From Sphingopyxis sp. 113P3 (lineage in GTDB: Bacteria; Pseudomonadota; Alphaproteobacteria; Sphingomonadales; Sphingomonadaceae), in assembly GCF_001278035.1 (NCBI RefSeq), contig NZ_CP009452.1, positions 4,125,501-4,189,500 of the forward strand: DNA of 64,000 nucleotides, in the 5' to 3' direction. Of the stretch, positions 34,570-43,897 are shown piece after piece. How positions within the stretch are numbered: the first letter of the stretch is position 1; each line of letters starts with the position of its first letter. The notes beneath the pieces were generated by a model. It did no database searches. It was not told the DNA's origin and saw nothing but the letters and a program-made list of their open reading frames with translations. Both the position numbers and the translations under genes were made by a program.

Positions 34570-34986
34570 ATGGCCGCAACCAGAGCGATGCAGATCGGCG
34601 AACTCTCGCGCCGCACAGGCTGCAACATCGAAACGATCCGCTATTATGAGCGGATCGGCGTCCTCGACGTTCCGCTCCGGCGCGGTCGCTACCGCAACTA
34701 TGGCGAGGAGGATGTAGGGCGCCTCGGCTTCGTGCGCCGGGCCCGAGAGCTCGGTTTCACCCTCGACGAGGTGCGGGCGCTGCTCCAACTCGCGACTGGA
34801 GGCCAGGCTGCCTGCGCCGAGGTGCGCGACGTCGCCTCGTCGCACCTTGCGGATGTGCGCGCGAAGATCGCCGATCTCAAGCGGATGGAGCGTGTGCTCG
34901 CCGCTTCGGTACGGGCTTGCGAGGCCGGCGACGATCCCGCCTGTCCGCTGCTCCAGACGCTTCGGGCCGGTACACCGCACGGCTGA
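34570..34986 (+). CDS. merR: MerR-family mercury-type regulator
   Basis: A 138-residue regulator divergent from the MerT-like gene. The winged HTH is at residues 5-75 (MQIGELSRRTGCNIETIRYYERIG). The three Hg(II)-binding Cys of MerR are matched by AACAEVRD, RACEAG and PACPLL around residues 81, 117 and 123. It should repress and, with Hg(II), activate the leftward promoter by DNA distortion over the 19-base spacer. ATG 34570 or 34588 could be the start. Confidence 0.88.
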   Translation: MAATRAMQIGELSRRTGCNIETIRYYERIGVLDVPLRRGRYRNYGEEDVGRLGFVRRARELGFTLDEVRALLQLATGGQAACAEVRDVASSHLADVRAKIADLKRMERVLAASVRACEAGDDPACPLLQTLRAGTPHG

Positions 34987-35065
34987 TCGTCCGGATGACA
35001 CCCGCGTGACGACGAGCGACAGGCTCAACTATCAAGAGCTTCTGGAATCGCGCGGATCATCCTCA

Positions 35066-35077
35066 TATCTGGGGATA
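35066..35077. promoter_or_regulatory. Possible regulator site upstream of the LuxI-type gene
   Basis: TATC-TGGG-GATA is a short inverted repeat 56 bases ahead of the synthase start, a plausible position for a LuxR-type site. It does not match a classical lux box closely, so this is weak. Confidence 0.25.
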
Positions 35078-35132
35078 CGCGCAGTCCACGGAAAATGATT
35101 TGATTCCCGGCACCAACAGCCGAGGAATCATC

Positions 35133-35759
35133 ATGATCGACACGACCCCGCGGGCGCCCGCCGCGCCCGGGAACGCGGCGCTGCGCGCCATGTTCGCCGC
35201 GCGCAAGAGCGTCTTCATCGACCTGCTCAAATGGGACCTGCCAGTACTCGCCGGCCAATATGAGCTCGACCATTTCGACACGCCGGCGGCGCGCTATCTC
35301 ATCCTGCTCGACGCCGATGGCCGCCACCGCGCCTCGGCGCGGCTGCTCCCGACCGAGGGCGCACATCTCCTTGGCGATCATTTTGCGCATCTGTGCGCCG
35401 GCGACGTGCCGCGCGGCCCCACCGTGTGCGAGATCAGCCGCTTCTGCCTCGACCGGGACCAGGACGCAGCATCGCGCCGCGCCGCGCGCGACCAGCTGGT
35501 GACCGCCCTTGCAGAGCATGCGCTGCGCGAAGGCATCACCGATTATACCGGCGTCGCCGACCTATGCTGGTTCGATCAGGTCCGGGAGTTCGGCTGGAGA
35601 TGCGACGCGCTCGGGCCGAAGGCCGCGGATCCGGGTGGGAGATTGATGGCATTGCACATCCATATCGACGCGCATGTGCTCGACGACCTCAAGCGCGGCG
35701 GCGTCTATGCGCCGCTCTCGTTCCGCCTCGCCGACGACGATGGGGAGGCGGAAGCATGA
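35133..35759 (+). CDS. LuxI-family acyl-homoserine-lactone synthase
   Basis: A 208-residue protein with the conserved LuxI residues in order: MFAARKSVFIDLLKWDLP (Arg, Phe, Trp), YELDHFDTPAARYLILLD (Asp pair), RHRASARLLPTE (Arg) and VCEISRFCLDRD (Glu, Arg). It would make an AHL from S-adenosylmethionine and an acyl carrier; chain length cannot be read from sequence. ATG 35133 follows a CGAGGA site. Its stop overlaps the dioxygenase start (ATGA), so it leads a three-gene operon. Confidence 0.88.
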   Translation: MIDTTPRAPAAPGNAALRAMFAARKSVFIDLLKWDLPVLAGQYELDHFDTPAARYLILLDADGRHRASARLLPTEGAHLLGDHFAHLCAGDVPRGPTVCEISRFCLDRDQDAASRRAARDQLVTALAEHALREGITDYTGVADLCWFDQVREFGWRCDALGPKAADPGGRLMALHIHIDAHVLDDLKRGGVYAPLSFRLADDDGEAEA

Positions 35760-36622
35760 CCGGTCTTGCGTCCGATGATCTTGCCCGGGAACTGCGCGAG
35801 ACGGGATACTGCATCGTCCCCGACCTGATGCCGCCGGATGCGATTGGGGCGCTCGACGCCGATCTCGATCCGGTCTTCGCCGCGACACCGTTCGGGCGCG
35901 GGGATTTCTACGGTCATCGCACCAAAAGATTCGGCGCGCTGATGAAGCGCTCGGCCTGGGCGCAGGCATTGGCGCTCGAACCCACAATTCTCGCGGCGGT
36001 CGAATCCATTCTCGGCGATGCCTGCGAGAGCATCCAGCTCAATGTCGCGCAGGCGATCGAAATCCATCCGGGCGAGATCCGGCAGTTTCCGCACCGCGAC
36101 CATGACATGTGGGCGGGAGAAAAAGGCGCGCATGAGTATCTGGTCAACATCATCTGGCCGCTCACCCCCTTCACCGCCGACAATGGCGCGACGCACATCT
36201 ATCCGCACAGTCATGGCGCGGACGGCATGGCAAAGACGGATCCCGGCGAGCCGATCGTCGCGGCGTGCGACCCGGGCGCCGCGATCTGTTTTCTGGGCTC
36301 GACCGCACATGGCGCCGGCGCCAATATCACCGACCAGGTGCGGCGCGGCGTCGTGATCGGCTACAGTCTCGGCTGGCTCAAACCCTATGAGAATTTGTGG
36401 CTCGCCTATCCGCCCGAGGTCGCACGCGGGTTCCCGCCCGAGCTCGCCGCGCTCGCGGGCTATCGCCAGCACCGTCCCAATCTCGGCAATTATGAAGGCC
36501 AATGTCCTTCGATCCTGCTCGGAGGCGAAGTCCCGGAACATGTCGGCGCCGTCGATGGGCTGCGTCCCGACCAGATGGAGATGCTCGCAGGCTTTGCGGC
36601 GGCCGAGCGGAACAGCGCATGA
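35756..36622 (+). CDS. Phytanoyl-CoA dioxygenase-family Fe(II)/2-oxoglutarate enzyme
   Basis: A 288-residue PhyH-family protein. The metal ligands are likely His and Asp in FPHRDHDMW and the distal His in LGSTAHGAGAN, with the downstream Arg of TDQVRRGVVIGYS for 2-oxoglutarate. The family hydroxylates varied small molecules. It overlaps luxI upstream and the GntR gene downstream by four bases each, so it may modify or respond to the signal, or make a quorum-controlled product. The substrate is unknown. Confidence 0.82.
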   Translation: MTGLASDDLARELRETGYCIVPDLMPPDAIGALDADLDPVFAATPFGRGDFYGHRTKRFGALMKRSAWAQALALEPTILAAVESILGDACESIQLNVAQAIEIHPGEIRQFPHRDHDMWAGEKGAHEYLVNIIWPLTPFTADNGATHIYPHSHGADGMAKTDPGEPIVAACDPGAAICFLGSTAHGAGANITDQVRRGVVIGYSLGWLKPYENLWLAYPPEVARGFPPELAALAGYRQHRPNLGNYEGQCPSILLGGEVPEHVGAVDGLRPDQMEMLAGFAAAERNSA

Positions 36623-37215
36623 GTCCCGCGCATGTCGTCGAGCCGACTTATGAAGCGATCAAGCGCCGGTTGATGGCGGGCGGCTGGACGCCCGGCAGCC
36701 GCTTGGAATCGGCGAAGATCGCCGATCAGCTCGGCGTCAGCGTGACGCCGGTGCGCGACTGCCTCTACCGCCTGGCGGGCGAGCGCATGGTCGATTTCAC
36801 CCATGGCGACGGATTTCACGCGCATAGCCTTTCCGAGACCGAATATCGCGACATGCTCGAACTCCACCTCATCCTGCTGCTCGCGGCGCTTGCGACGACC
36901 CCGCGCGGGCGCGCGGCGCCGGATCCGCGGGATGGCGACTATCCCGACCGAACCGCCGGGCTGTTCATCGAAATGGCAGCGCGGTCGGGCAATGGCGAAC
37001 TGGTCGCGAGCATCACCGCGCTCGGCGACCGCCTCCATCTGGCGCGGCACCTCGACGAACAGCTTGTCGGCGAAACAGTCGCCGAACTGGATGCGCTCGC
37101 GGCCGCGCTGACAAGCGGCCCGCCGCATGAGACGCGCAACCTTCTGTTCCGCTATCACGAACGCCGCGCCGGCGAAGCGGCCAGCTATGCCCGGCTACTC
37201 GGAGGCGCGTCATAG
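36619..37215 (+). CDS. GntR-family transcriptional regulator
   Basis: A 198-residue GntR-type protein: winged HTH at residues about 8-70 (YEAIKRRLMAGGWTPGSRL, IADQLGVSVTPVRDCLYRL) and a helical C-terminal domain of FadR/FCD type with an unusual Pro/Asp-rich insert around 95-110. It is third in the operon after the synthase and dioxygenase and may sense their product. It also lies just ahead of the lasso sigma-factor gene, so a link to that cluster is possible but unproven. Confidence 0.8.
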   Translation: MSPAHVVEPTYEAIKRRLMAGGWTPGSRLESAKIADQLGVSVTPVRDCLYRLAGERMVDFTHGDGFHAHSLSETEYRDMLELHLILLLAALATTPRGRAAPDPRDGDYPDRTAGLFIEMAARSGNGELVASITALGDRLHLARHLDEQLVGETVAELDALAAALTSGPPHETRNLLFRYHERRAGEAASYARLLGGAS

Positions 37216-37568
37216 AGCCGGACCCGGCGCCCAGCGCCTGATTCTACCCATAATCCTTGTCTTTGCGCGGCCATGCTGACATGATTCGGGGTGCGGGATC
37301 GATCTGGCAACGCCCGCGCGATAATATCGCCAGCCATTATGAACGCCCGTCCTTGCCGGACAGGCGGCCGATCCGGACCAGGTCGCCCTCGCGCGGCCCA
37401 ACGACGGCACAGCGTTGGGAGATCGACAGCCCGGCAAGCGCCGGACTGCTGTCTCGTGCCGGTCGGCTGTGCCCCTTGTCTTCCTTTTCCTCCAAGAAAT
37501 TGTCGCAGCAGCGCCACCCCTTTTCGGTGTCGTCGGCCTGTCACGCGCATCCCGACGACCGGCCCATC
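37216..37568. promoter_or_regulatory. Intergenic region ahead of the sigma-factor gene
   Basis: About 350 bases with no gene I can support. It must hold the promoter for the rightward sigma/anti-sigma/receptor/isopeptidase genes. The sigma-factor frame is open upstream to 37257, but the Arg/Ser/Pro-rich sequence there is unlike the family. Confidence 0.4.
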
Positions 37569-38075
37569 ATGGCACCGGCGGAAGCTTGCGACCTTGATGA
37601 CGCCTTTCGGGCGCATGGACATTGGCTCTTTCATTTTCTTCGCCGAAAGGCGGGGCCTGAAGAAGCGCCGGATCTCGTGCAGGAAGTTTTCGCGCGCGCG
37701 GCGGGCAGCGAGCAGCGCCACAGCCTCGCCAATCCCGGCGGCTTCCTTCGCCGCATAGCGCAGAATCTGCTGATCGACCGCGCCCGGAGGCAGCGGCGCA
37801 ATCCCGCGCTCTTCTTTTCCTTTCAGGAGGAAAGCGACGCCGCCAGCCCGCCGCAGCAGGAATGGAATATGGAAGCCGACGACCTTCTCCGGCTGTATGA
37901 AGAGGCGGTCGACGCCATGCCGCCAAAGACACGCCGGGTGTTTCTGATGCACCGGGTCGACGAACTCAGCTATCGTGAGATACATGAATGCCTCGGCATC
38001 AGCATCGCGACGGTGGAATATCATATGATGAGGGCGCTCGGCTTTATCGCAAAGGTGGTGGACGGCGGCCGATGA
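37569..38075 (+). CDS. FecI-type ECF RNA polymerase sigma factor
   Basis: A 168-residue ECF sigma factor: region 2 at about 10-75 (WLFHFLRRKAGPEEAPDLVQEVFARAA) and region 4 at about 105-160 (AVDAMPPKTRRVFLMHRVDELSYREIHECL). Such factors respond to TonB-receptor occupancy through a FecR partner. The FecR gene overlaps its end (ATGA, 38072-38075), followed by a receptor with a signalling domain. It probably drives the receptor and isopeptidase genes and perhaps the lasso operon. Confidence 0.9.
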   Translation: MAPAEACDLDDAFRAHGHWLFHFLRRKAGPEEAPDLVQEVFARAAGSEQRHSLANPGGFLRRIAQNLLIDRARRQRRNPALFFSFQEESDAASPPQQEWNMEADDLLRLYEEAVDAMPPKTRRVFLMHRVDELSYREIHECLGISIATVEYHMMRALGFIAKVVDGGR

Positions 38076-39073
38076 GTGAGGCGTCTGACGACTATCCGGT
38101 CGACACGGTCGCGCACGCCTGGCTCGTGAAGATGCGCGGCGAGAACCCCGATGCGCACCGCGGCGAGTTCGACGCCTGGCTTTCGGCCTCGCCAGACCAC
38201 AAGGCGGCCTATGAACGGATCACGAAGAAGCTCGCCGCCTCGGCGATCCTGAAATCCTCGCCGCGTCACGGCACTGCGCAAACCGAACAGCGCAGCGGCC
38301 GACGTCGGGCCGGGCGACGCTGGCTGTCGGCGGGAGCCGTGATCGCCGCCGCCGCGGTGGTATTACTGGCTTTCGGCGCCGGCGGGGCTCCGCTTTCCGG
38401 TCCGCTCGGAGACGGTGCGCTAACGGCGCGCGCGGCCGAGCCGCTGGTAACCCGCCGCGGGGAGATCCGCAGCTTCCGCTTTGCCGATGGTTCCACCGCA
38501 GTCCTCGACACCGATAGCCGGCTCGAAGTCTCATTTGCGCAAGCAGCCCGTCGTCTCCGGCTTGCCAAAGGGCGCGTCCGGCTTTCGGTGACCAAGAATG
38601 AACGGCCGCTTCGCGTCGAGGCCGGCGACGGCATCGTCACGGCCGAGGATGCGGCATTCGATATCGGTTTCGAGGAAAATGGCGCGCTCAGCGTGACGAT
38701 GCTGCGCGGCGAGGCCGATATTCGCTTTGGCGGCGCCCCTGAACGCGCCCAGACCCTGCCATCGGGACGGTTCGTGACCTATGATCCTGGCGGCAAGGAG
38801 CAGCCACCGGCCGCATCGCCGAGACAGCAAGACAGCCGCGAATGGCCGTCGGGCTGGGCGAACTATCGCTCGGTCCGGCTCGATCAGCTCATTGCCGAAA
38901 CCAATCGCTACGCCGCGAAGCCGATCGTCATCGACGACGCAAGAACCGCGGGCCTCGAGGCGTCGGGCCGGTTCAGGATCAGCCAGCCCGAGACAGTGGC
39001 CGAGCGGCTCGCCCAATTGTTCGATCTGGAGATCACCAAGCGTGCCGACGGCACCCACCTCCGCCAACGATAA
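38072..39073 (+). CDS. FecR-type anti-sigma factor
   Basis: A 333-residue inner-membrane regulator. The N-terminal DUF4880-like segment (residues about 10-55, VAHAWLVKMRG and FDAWLSASPDHKAAYER) binds the sigma factor; one membrane segment lies near 85-105 (LSAGAVIAAAAVVLLAFGAG); the periplasmic FecR domain follows (RGEIRSFRFADGSTAVLDTDS) and ends in an STN-like module (SVRLDQLIAETNRY). It should transmit receptor binding to the coupled FecI-type factor. Confidence 0.9.
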   Translation: MSEASDDYPVDTVAHAWLVKMRGENPDAHRGEFDAWLSASPDHKAAYERITKKLAASAILKSSPRHGTAQTEQRSGRRRAGRRWLSAGAVIAAAAVVLLAFGAGGAPLSGPLGDGALTARAAEPLVTRRGEIRSFRFADGSTAVLDTDSRLEVSFAQAARRLRLAKGRVRLSVTKNERPLRVEAGDGIVTAEDAAFDIGFEENGALSVTMLRGEADIRFGGAPERAQTLPSGRFVTYDPGGKEQPPAASPRQQDSREWPSGWANYRSVRLDQLIAETNRYAAKPIVIDDARTAGLEASGRFRISQPETVAERLAQLFDLEITKRADGTHLRQR

Positions 39074-39174
39074 TTAATTCACTGCTCCACTAAGGCGGTC
39101 GACCAACTGGCGTCATCGCTCCCCCACAGGCCGTGTGCCCAAGCATCCGGTCACAACCCAGGGGGAGTATGATG

Positions 39175-41700
39175 ATGTCCGGAAAGTCTCGTTTTTGCCT
39201 GTCGCTGATGGTCGGTATAGCCTGTCTGCATCCCATCGCCGCCGCGGCTCAGATGCAGGATCGCCAGAGCTTCGACCTGCCGACGCAGGATCTCGGCGAT
39301 GCTTTGCGAAAAGTGGCCGAGCAAGCCGGGATCGAACTTTACGCGTCGAGTGCCGATCTCGCGGGCCGTAGGACCGGGCCGCTCAAGGGCGACATCACCC
39401 CGCGCGAAGCCATCGAGACCCTGCTGCGCGGGACCGGGCTGACCCCGCGCTTCGAGCGCGGTTCGGTCATCATTTTGGGGAGAGCGCAGTCCGCGAGCAG
39501 TCCGGCGCAAGAAGACATCGTCGTGACCGGCAGCCGGGTCTCCGGCGCCCCGTCCGCAGCCCCGGTGATCCGCGTGACGAGCGAAGATATCCGCAACGGC
39601 GGTCAAGCCGATCTCGGCGAGGTCGCGCGCAGTCTCCCGCAGAATTTCGGCGGCGGGCAGAACCCCGGCATCGGTTCGGGCCAAGGCACCCAGAACCAGA
39701 ATGTCAACGTTAACGGGGCGTCGACCTTCAACCTGAGAGGCATCGGACCCAGCGCAACGCTGACGCTGCTCAACGGCAACCGGTTTGCCTACAGCGGCAC
39801 GCAAAGCGTGATCGATATCAGCGCGATACCTGCTGCGGCGGTCGAACGGATCGAGATCGTCGCCGACGGTGCTTCGGCCATCTATGGCGCCGATGCCGTC
39901 GCGGGGGTCGTCAACATCCTCCTCCGCAAGGACTATGAGGGCGTCACCACGAGCGCTCGGCTCGGCGGCTCCACCGACGGCGGCAATTTCCAGCAGCAAT
40001 ATAATCTGCTCGGCGGTGCCAAATGGTCAGGCGGCGGATTCATGGCGACCTACGACTATTTCGACAACAGCGCGATTCTCGCGCGCGACCGCAGCTACAC
40101 CGCGACCAGCAACCCCGCCTCGACCCTTTATCCCAGTCTGAAGCGGCACAGCCTGCTATTGAGCGGGCACCAGGAATTGACGCCCAGCCTTCGGCTGAAA
40201 GCTGATGTCATCTACAAACGCGGCGACATGCAATCGGTGCGCGGGCTGCTCGCCGACCGGCCGATTACGACTCGGGGTCTCGTTGTCGACAATGAATTCG
40301 AGACCTTCGGCATGGCGCCGACGCTGGAAGCCGAAATCGGCGGTGCGTGGACTGCTAGGCTCACCGGCTTTTACGGCACCGACAAGACCTATGGCGTCAC
40401 CCAGAACTTCACCAACGACGTCGAAGCTCGATCGATCCGGATTTTCGACAATCGGAGCGTCAGTGTCGAAGCGGGCATCGAGGGTCCGCTGTTCACCCTT
40501 CCCGGGGGTGACGTGCGGCTCGCGGCAGGCGGCGGCTGGCGAAGCAACCGCATCGTGGCACTGGTTGCAGGGCGCAACTTCGCACCGACGCGCGAAAACC
40601 GCTTCGCTTACGGCGAACTTTTCGTGCCGCTCGCCGGCCCTGCGCAGGACCTCGCTTTCGCGCATCGCGCGTCGATTACCGCCGCACTCCGCTGGGAGGA
40701 TTACTCCGACTCAGGCAGCATCGTCACGCCAAAGCTCGGTTTTGTTTATGCACCAGCGCCTGAGCTCAGCCTCGGCGTTTCATGGGGGCGCTCCTTCAAG
40801 ATGCCGACGCTCAATCAGCAATATAGCGGCTATACGCCCGTGCTGTTGCCAGTGACGGGATATGGCACGCTTTTTCCGCCCGGCGCGACCTATCTCTATA
40901 TCGGCGGGCCGAACCCCGACGTCGGCCCCGAGCGCTCGGAGAATATGACGCTGAGCGCGACCTTCCAGCCTTCGCCGCGGCTGCAGATCGTGACGAGCCT
41001 GTTCCGGATCGATTATCGCGACCGTGTCGCCCCGCCCTTCGGTTCACCGCTGGGGATATTGACCAATCCCCTCTTCACGAGCCTGGTGACCTTCAATCCT
41101 TCCGCAGCCCAGCTCGACGCGGCGATCGTCCGTGCATCGGACCCGCTCGGGAACGCAACCGGCGGGCCCTATAATCCCGCCAACGTCATCGCGCTCATCG
41201 ATGGTCGCGACCGCAATATCGCATCGCAACGCTATGAGGGGGCCGACCTCTCGCTTCGCTACCGCGCGCCTGTGGGCGGCGGGCGGACGCTGACCGTCAC
41301 GGTCAATGCGACCTGGCTCGACAGCCGGCAGCAATTGCTGCCCGGCCTTCCGGTCACCGACCTCGCGGGCACGATCTTCAATTCGCCGCACTTTCGCGCA
41401 CGCGGAGGCGCGACCTTCGGCGACGAACGCTTCACGATCGCGTCCTTCGTGAATTTTACCGGCGGGGTAACAGACCGCCGGCGCGCGGTGCCGGCAAAGG
41501 TTTCGCCTGTGGCCACCGTCGATCTCGCGGGCCGCATCAAGATCAGCGGCCTCGCCGAGCTATCCGTAAACGCGCTCAATATCTTCAACGCGAAGCCTGA
41601 CAGGACGGCGGTAGCATCGCCCAGCGACACGCCCTTTGATTCCACCAACTATTCGGCGATCGGCCGCTTTTTCGGGCTCACGATCAGCCGTGACTGGTGA
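39175..41700 (+). CDS. TonB-dependent receptor with signalling domain
   Basis: About 841 residues; three ATGs stand in tandem at 39169-39177, and the third is best spaced from GGGGGAG. A signal peptide is followed by an STN domain (SFDLPTQDLGDALRKVAEQA), a TonB-box-like EDIVVTGSRV, a plug domain with IYGADAVAGVVNILLRK, and a beta-barrel ending in Trp. The STN domain is what allows signalling to FecR. Between FecR and the isopeptidase genes, it is the expected importer of the lasso peptide made by the convergent operon. That ligand is inference. Confidence 0.92.
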   Translation: MSGKSRFCLSLMVGIACLHPIAAAAQMQDRQSFDLPTQDLGDALRKVAEQAGIELYASSADLAGRRTGPLKGDITPREAIETLLRGTGLTPRFERGSVIILGRAQSASSPAQEDIVVTGSRVSGAPSAAPVIRVTSEDIRNGGQADLGEVARSLPQNFGGGQNPGIGSGQGTQNQNVNVNGASTFNLRGIGPSATLTLLNGNRFAYSGTQSVIDISAIPAAAVERIEIVADGASAIYGADAVAGVVNILLRKDYEGVTTSARLGGSTDGGNFQQQYNLLGGAKWSGGGFMATYDYFDNSAILARDRSYTATSNPASTLYPSLKRHSLLLSGHQELTPSLRLKADVIYKRGDMQSVRGLLADRPITTRGLVVDNEFETFGMAPTLEAEIGGAWTARLTGFYGTDKTYGVTQNFTNDVEARSIRIFDNRSVSVEAGIEGPLFTLPGGDVRLAAGGGWRSNRIVALVAGRNFAPTRENRFAYGELFVPLAGPAQDLAFAHRASITAALRWEDYSDSGSIVTPKLGFVYAPAPELSLGVSWGRSFKMPTLNQQYSGYTPVLLPVTGYGTLFPPGATYLYIGGPNPDVGPERSENMTLSATFQPSPRLQIVTSLFRIDYRDRVAPPFGSPLGILTNPLFTSLVTFNPSAAQLDAAIVRASDPLGNATGGPYNPANVIALIDGRDRNIASQRYEGADLSLRYRAPVGGGRTLTVTVNATWLDSRQQLLPGLPVTDLAGTIFNSPHFRARGGATFGDERFTIASFVNFTGGVTDRRRAVPAKVSPVATVDLAGRIKISGLAELSVNALNIFNAKPDRTAVASPSDTPFDSTNYSAIGRFFGLTISRDW

Positions 41701-41710
41701 GGAGGGCGGC

Positions 41711-43897
41711 ATGATGTATGCCTTCAAAACCGGTTTGTCCGTTGCGACGACCCTTGCCGCCGCAGCGCTCTCCCCTGCTGTAGCGGCAGGGGAGAGCATC
41801 GGGCGTCCATGGACACTCGAGGATATTCTCCTAGTTCCGGAAGTGAACGAGATCGCGCTTTCGCGCGACGGGCGCCTCGCGATTTATGCTGCGGAAATTG
41901 CAGATGAGAAGGCTGGAAGACCGCAGGCCGTGATCCGGCTTGTCGATATTGCCAGCGGAGCGCAGCGTGACCTGCGACACGCAAACATCGCGAAATTATT
42001 CCAACGCATTCCGGGAACGAACGATTGGAGCGGTCTTCTCGACATCGGCGGAGGGCTGCAACTGTACCGGATCGACAACGCGGGATCGATCGCACCCCTG
42101 ATCGTCAATCCGGCGACCGTAGCAGTCGGCCGCGCGGACCTGTCGCTGCCCGTGGGCGGTGGGGCCGTTCCACATCATGTGGGCGTATTGGCCTATGCCT
42201 GGTCGCCTGATGGGCAATGGCTCTGGTATTCATTCCTCAAGGCCAGACCGACATCGCCGCGCGTCCGGTTCGATGAAGAAGTCAGCGCGATGAGCAATCG
42301 GCGGCGATCGACGACCGAGGCCGAAGTCGAATTCTATTTGCGCGGCCCGGATGGGCAAAGCGTCAAGGTCATGACGCGGCCCTCAAGCGACCGCATGGCA
42401 ATGTACGCTGGCGCCAATATCCTCTGGCGCGGCGACGAGATTCAGTTTCGGGTCGAGAAGCCTGGTGGCACCGGCGGGGGCGAATTCGAAGTCCGCGCAT
42501 GGGATCGTCGTACCGGAAAGATGCGCATCCTCGCGAACGAACGGGATCTGCAAACCCTCTGGCTTCTCAAAGGCCCGCGTGGCGGCGAACTTGTCACATC
42601 GGGAATCGGAGACCAGCCCGAACTGACCGAAACGCGCCCCGGCGGAAAACGCCATAGCTACGGCCGGGTTGGCTTCACGATCGGCGATCTCCGGTCCGCC
42701 GGCATCAAGATCAGCCGGGATGAGCAACATGTCGTCCTCGGGACGCGAAGCTTCGGCAATCCGCGATACGGCCTTGCGATGCTCGACAAGCAAGGTGTTC
42801 GGGAGATTACGGGTCAAGGGAGCCTGACGCGATGCGGGTTCGACGATGATTTGACGCTGGCGCTTTGCGTCCAGGAAAGCATGACGCGACCGCCTGCGCT
42901 CGTCCGGGTCAATCTCGCCAATGGAAAGATCGCACCCGTCGCGTCGATATCGCCACGGCATGACGAGATCGCGCCGCTGTCCGTGCAGCCACGCACTTGG
43001 GTCAACCGGCATGGCTACAAGGCGACGGGCTATGTCATCCTCCCGCGCGCGTATCGCGAGGGGCAGCGCTACCCGGCGATCATCGTGACGCATGGCAGCG
43101 ACGCCGATGACCGCTTCTTCAACCACGGAAATCAGTGGAATTATCCGGTTCAGCTGTTCGCGGAGCGCGGCTATGTCGTCCTGCTCATCAACGACCCCAA
43201 GCCGCAGCAGGCCGAAGCGTTGCTGGCGGCCTATAAAGCCTGGATCCGCGGGAGTGGGCCGCCTGAACCCGAAACATTGCAGCGCCTCATCTGGATCAAC
43301 GGCGTTCACAGTTTCGAGGATGCGGTGACCGAGTTGGCCGTCGAAGGGCTTGTCGATCCGGACCGGGTCGGCATCGCGGGCTACAGCCGCGGATCGCAGA
43401 TGGTCAATGTCGCCGTCACTCAGTCGACGATGTTTCGGGCGGCGTCGAGCGGCGACGGCGGCTTCCTGGAGCCAGCGGGTTACGCGTCGTCGGGGGACAG
43501 CTATAACCCTGTGTATGGCGGCCCGCCGCTCAGTGACCATATCGTTCAATATCGCCGCTTTGCGCCATCATTGAATGCCGCCAAGATCTGCACGCCCGTG
43601 TTGCAACAAGTGGCCTCGGCATCCCCATCGCAGGCCCAACTATTCGAAGCGTTGCGCCGCGAGCGTGTGCCGACGCAGATCAGCTACTATCCCGGAGCGA
43701 GCGCGGCCTCGGACGAGACGCATCTGTTTCATATACCGTCGAACCGACTTCTGGCGATGCGCGAGAATATGGTCTGGTTCGACTATTGGCTGCTCGGCAC
43801 CCGCGACAGCGACGTCCCTTTTCCGGAGCGACTGGCCGAATGGGACCGAATGGCGAAGGAGGCCCTTCGCACCTGCCGCCCGCCACCTAAATCTTAG
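41711..43897 (+). CDS. Lasso peptide isopeptidase (S9 prolyl-oligopeptidase fold)
   Basis: A 728-residue protein with a signal peptide (about 1-26), a beta-propeller region and a C-terminal alpha/beta-hydrolase domain. Ser559 in AGYSRGSQM is the nucleophile and His671 in ETHLFHIP the likely catalytic His. Enzymes of this type (AtxE2 group) cleave the isopeptide bond of their cognate lasso peptide and do not act as general peptidases. It follows the receptor by ten bases and overlaps the convergent cyclase gene by 11 bases. Location beside an A-B-C lasso operon makes the assignment strong. Confidence 0.9.
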   Translation: MMYAFKTGLSVATTLAAAALSPAVAAGESIGRPWTLEDILLVPEVNEIALSRDGRLAIYAAEIADEKAGRPQAVIRLVDIASGAQRDLRHANIAKLFQRIPGTNDWSGLLDIGGGLQLYRIDNAGSIAPLIVNPATVAVGRADLSLPVGGGAVPHHVGVLAYAWSPDGQWLWYSFLKARPTSPRVRFDEEVSAMSNRRRSTTEAEVEFYLRGPDGQSVKVMTRPSSDRMAMYAGANILWRGDEIQFRVEKPGGTGGGEFEVRAWDRRTGKMRILANERDLQTLWLLKGPRGGELVTSGIGDQPELTETRPGGKRHSYGRVGFTIGDLRSAGIKISRDEQHVVLGTRSFGNPRYGLAMLDKQGVREITGQGSLTRCGFDDDLTLALCVQESMTRPPALVRVNLANGKIAPVASISPRHDEIAPLSVQPRTWVNRHGYKATGYVILPRAYREGQRYPAIIVTHGSDADDRFFNHGNQWNYPVQLFAERGYVVLLINDPKPQQAEALLAAYKAWIRGSGPPEPETLQRLIWINGVHSFEDAVTELAVEGLVDPDRVGIAGYSRGSQMVNVAVTQSTMFRAASSGDGGFLEPAGYASSGDSYNPVYGGPPLSDHIVQYRRFAPSLNAAKICTPVLQQVASASPSQAQLFEALRRERVPTQISYYPGASAASDETHLFHIPSNRLLAMRENMVWFDYWLLGTRDSDVPFPERLAEWDRMAKEALRTCRPPPKS

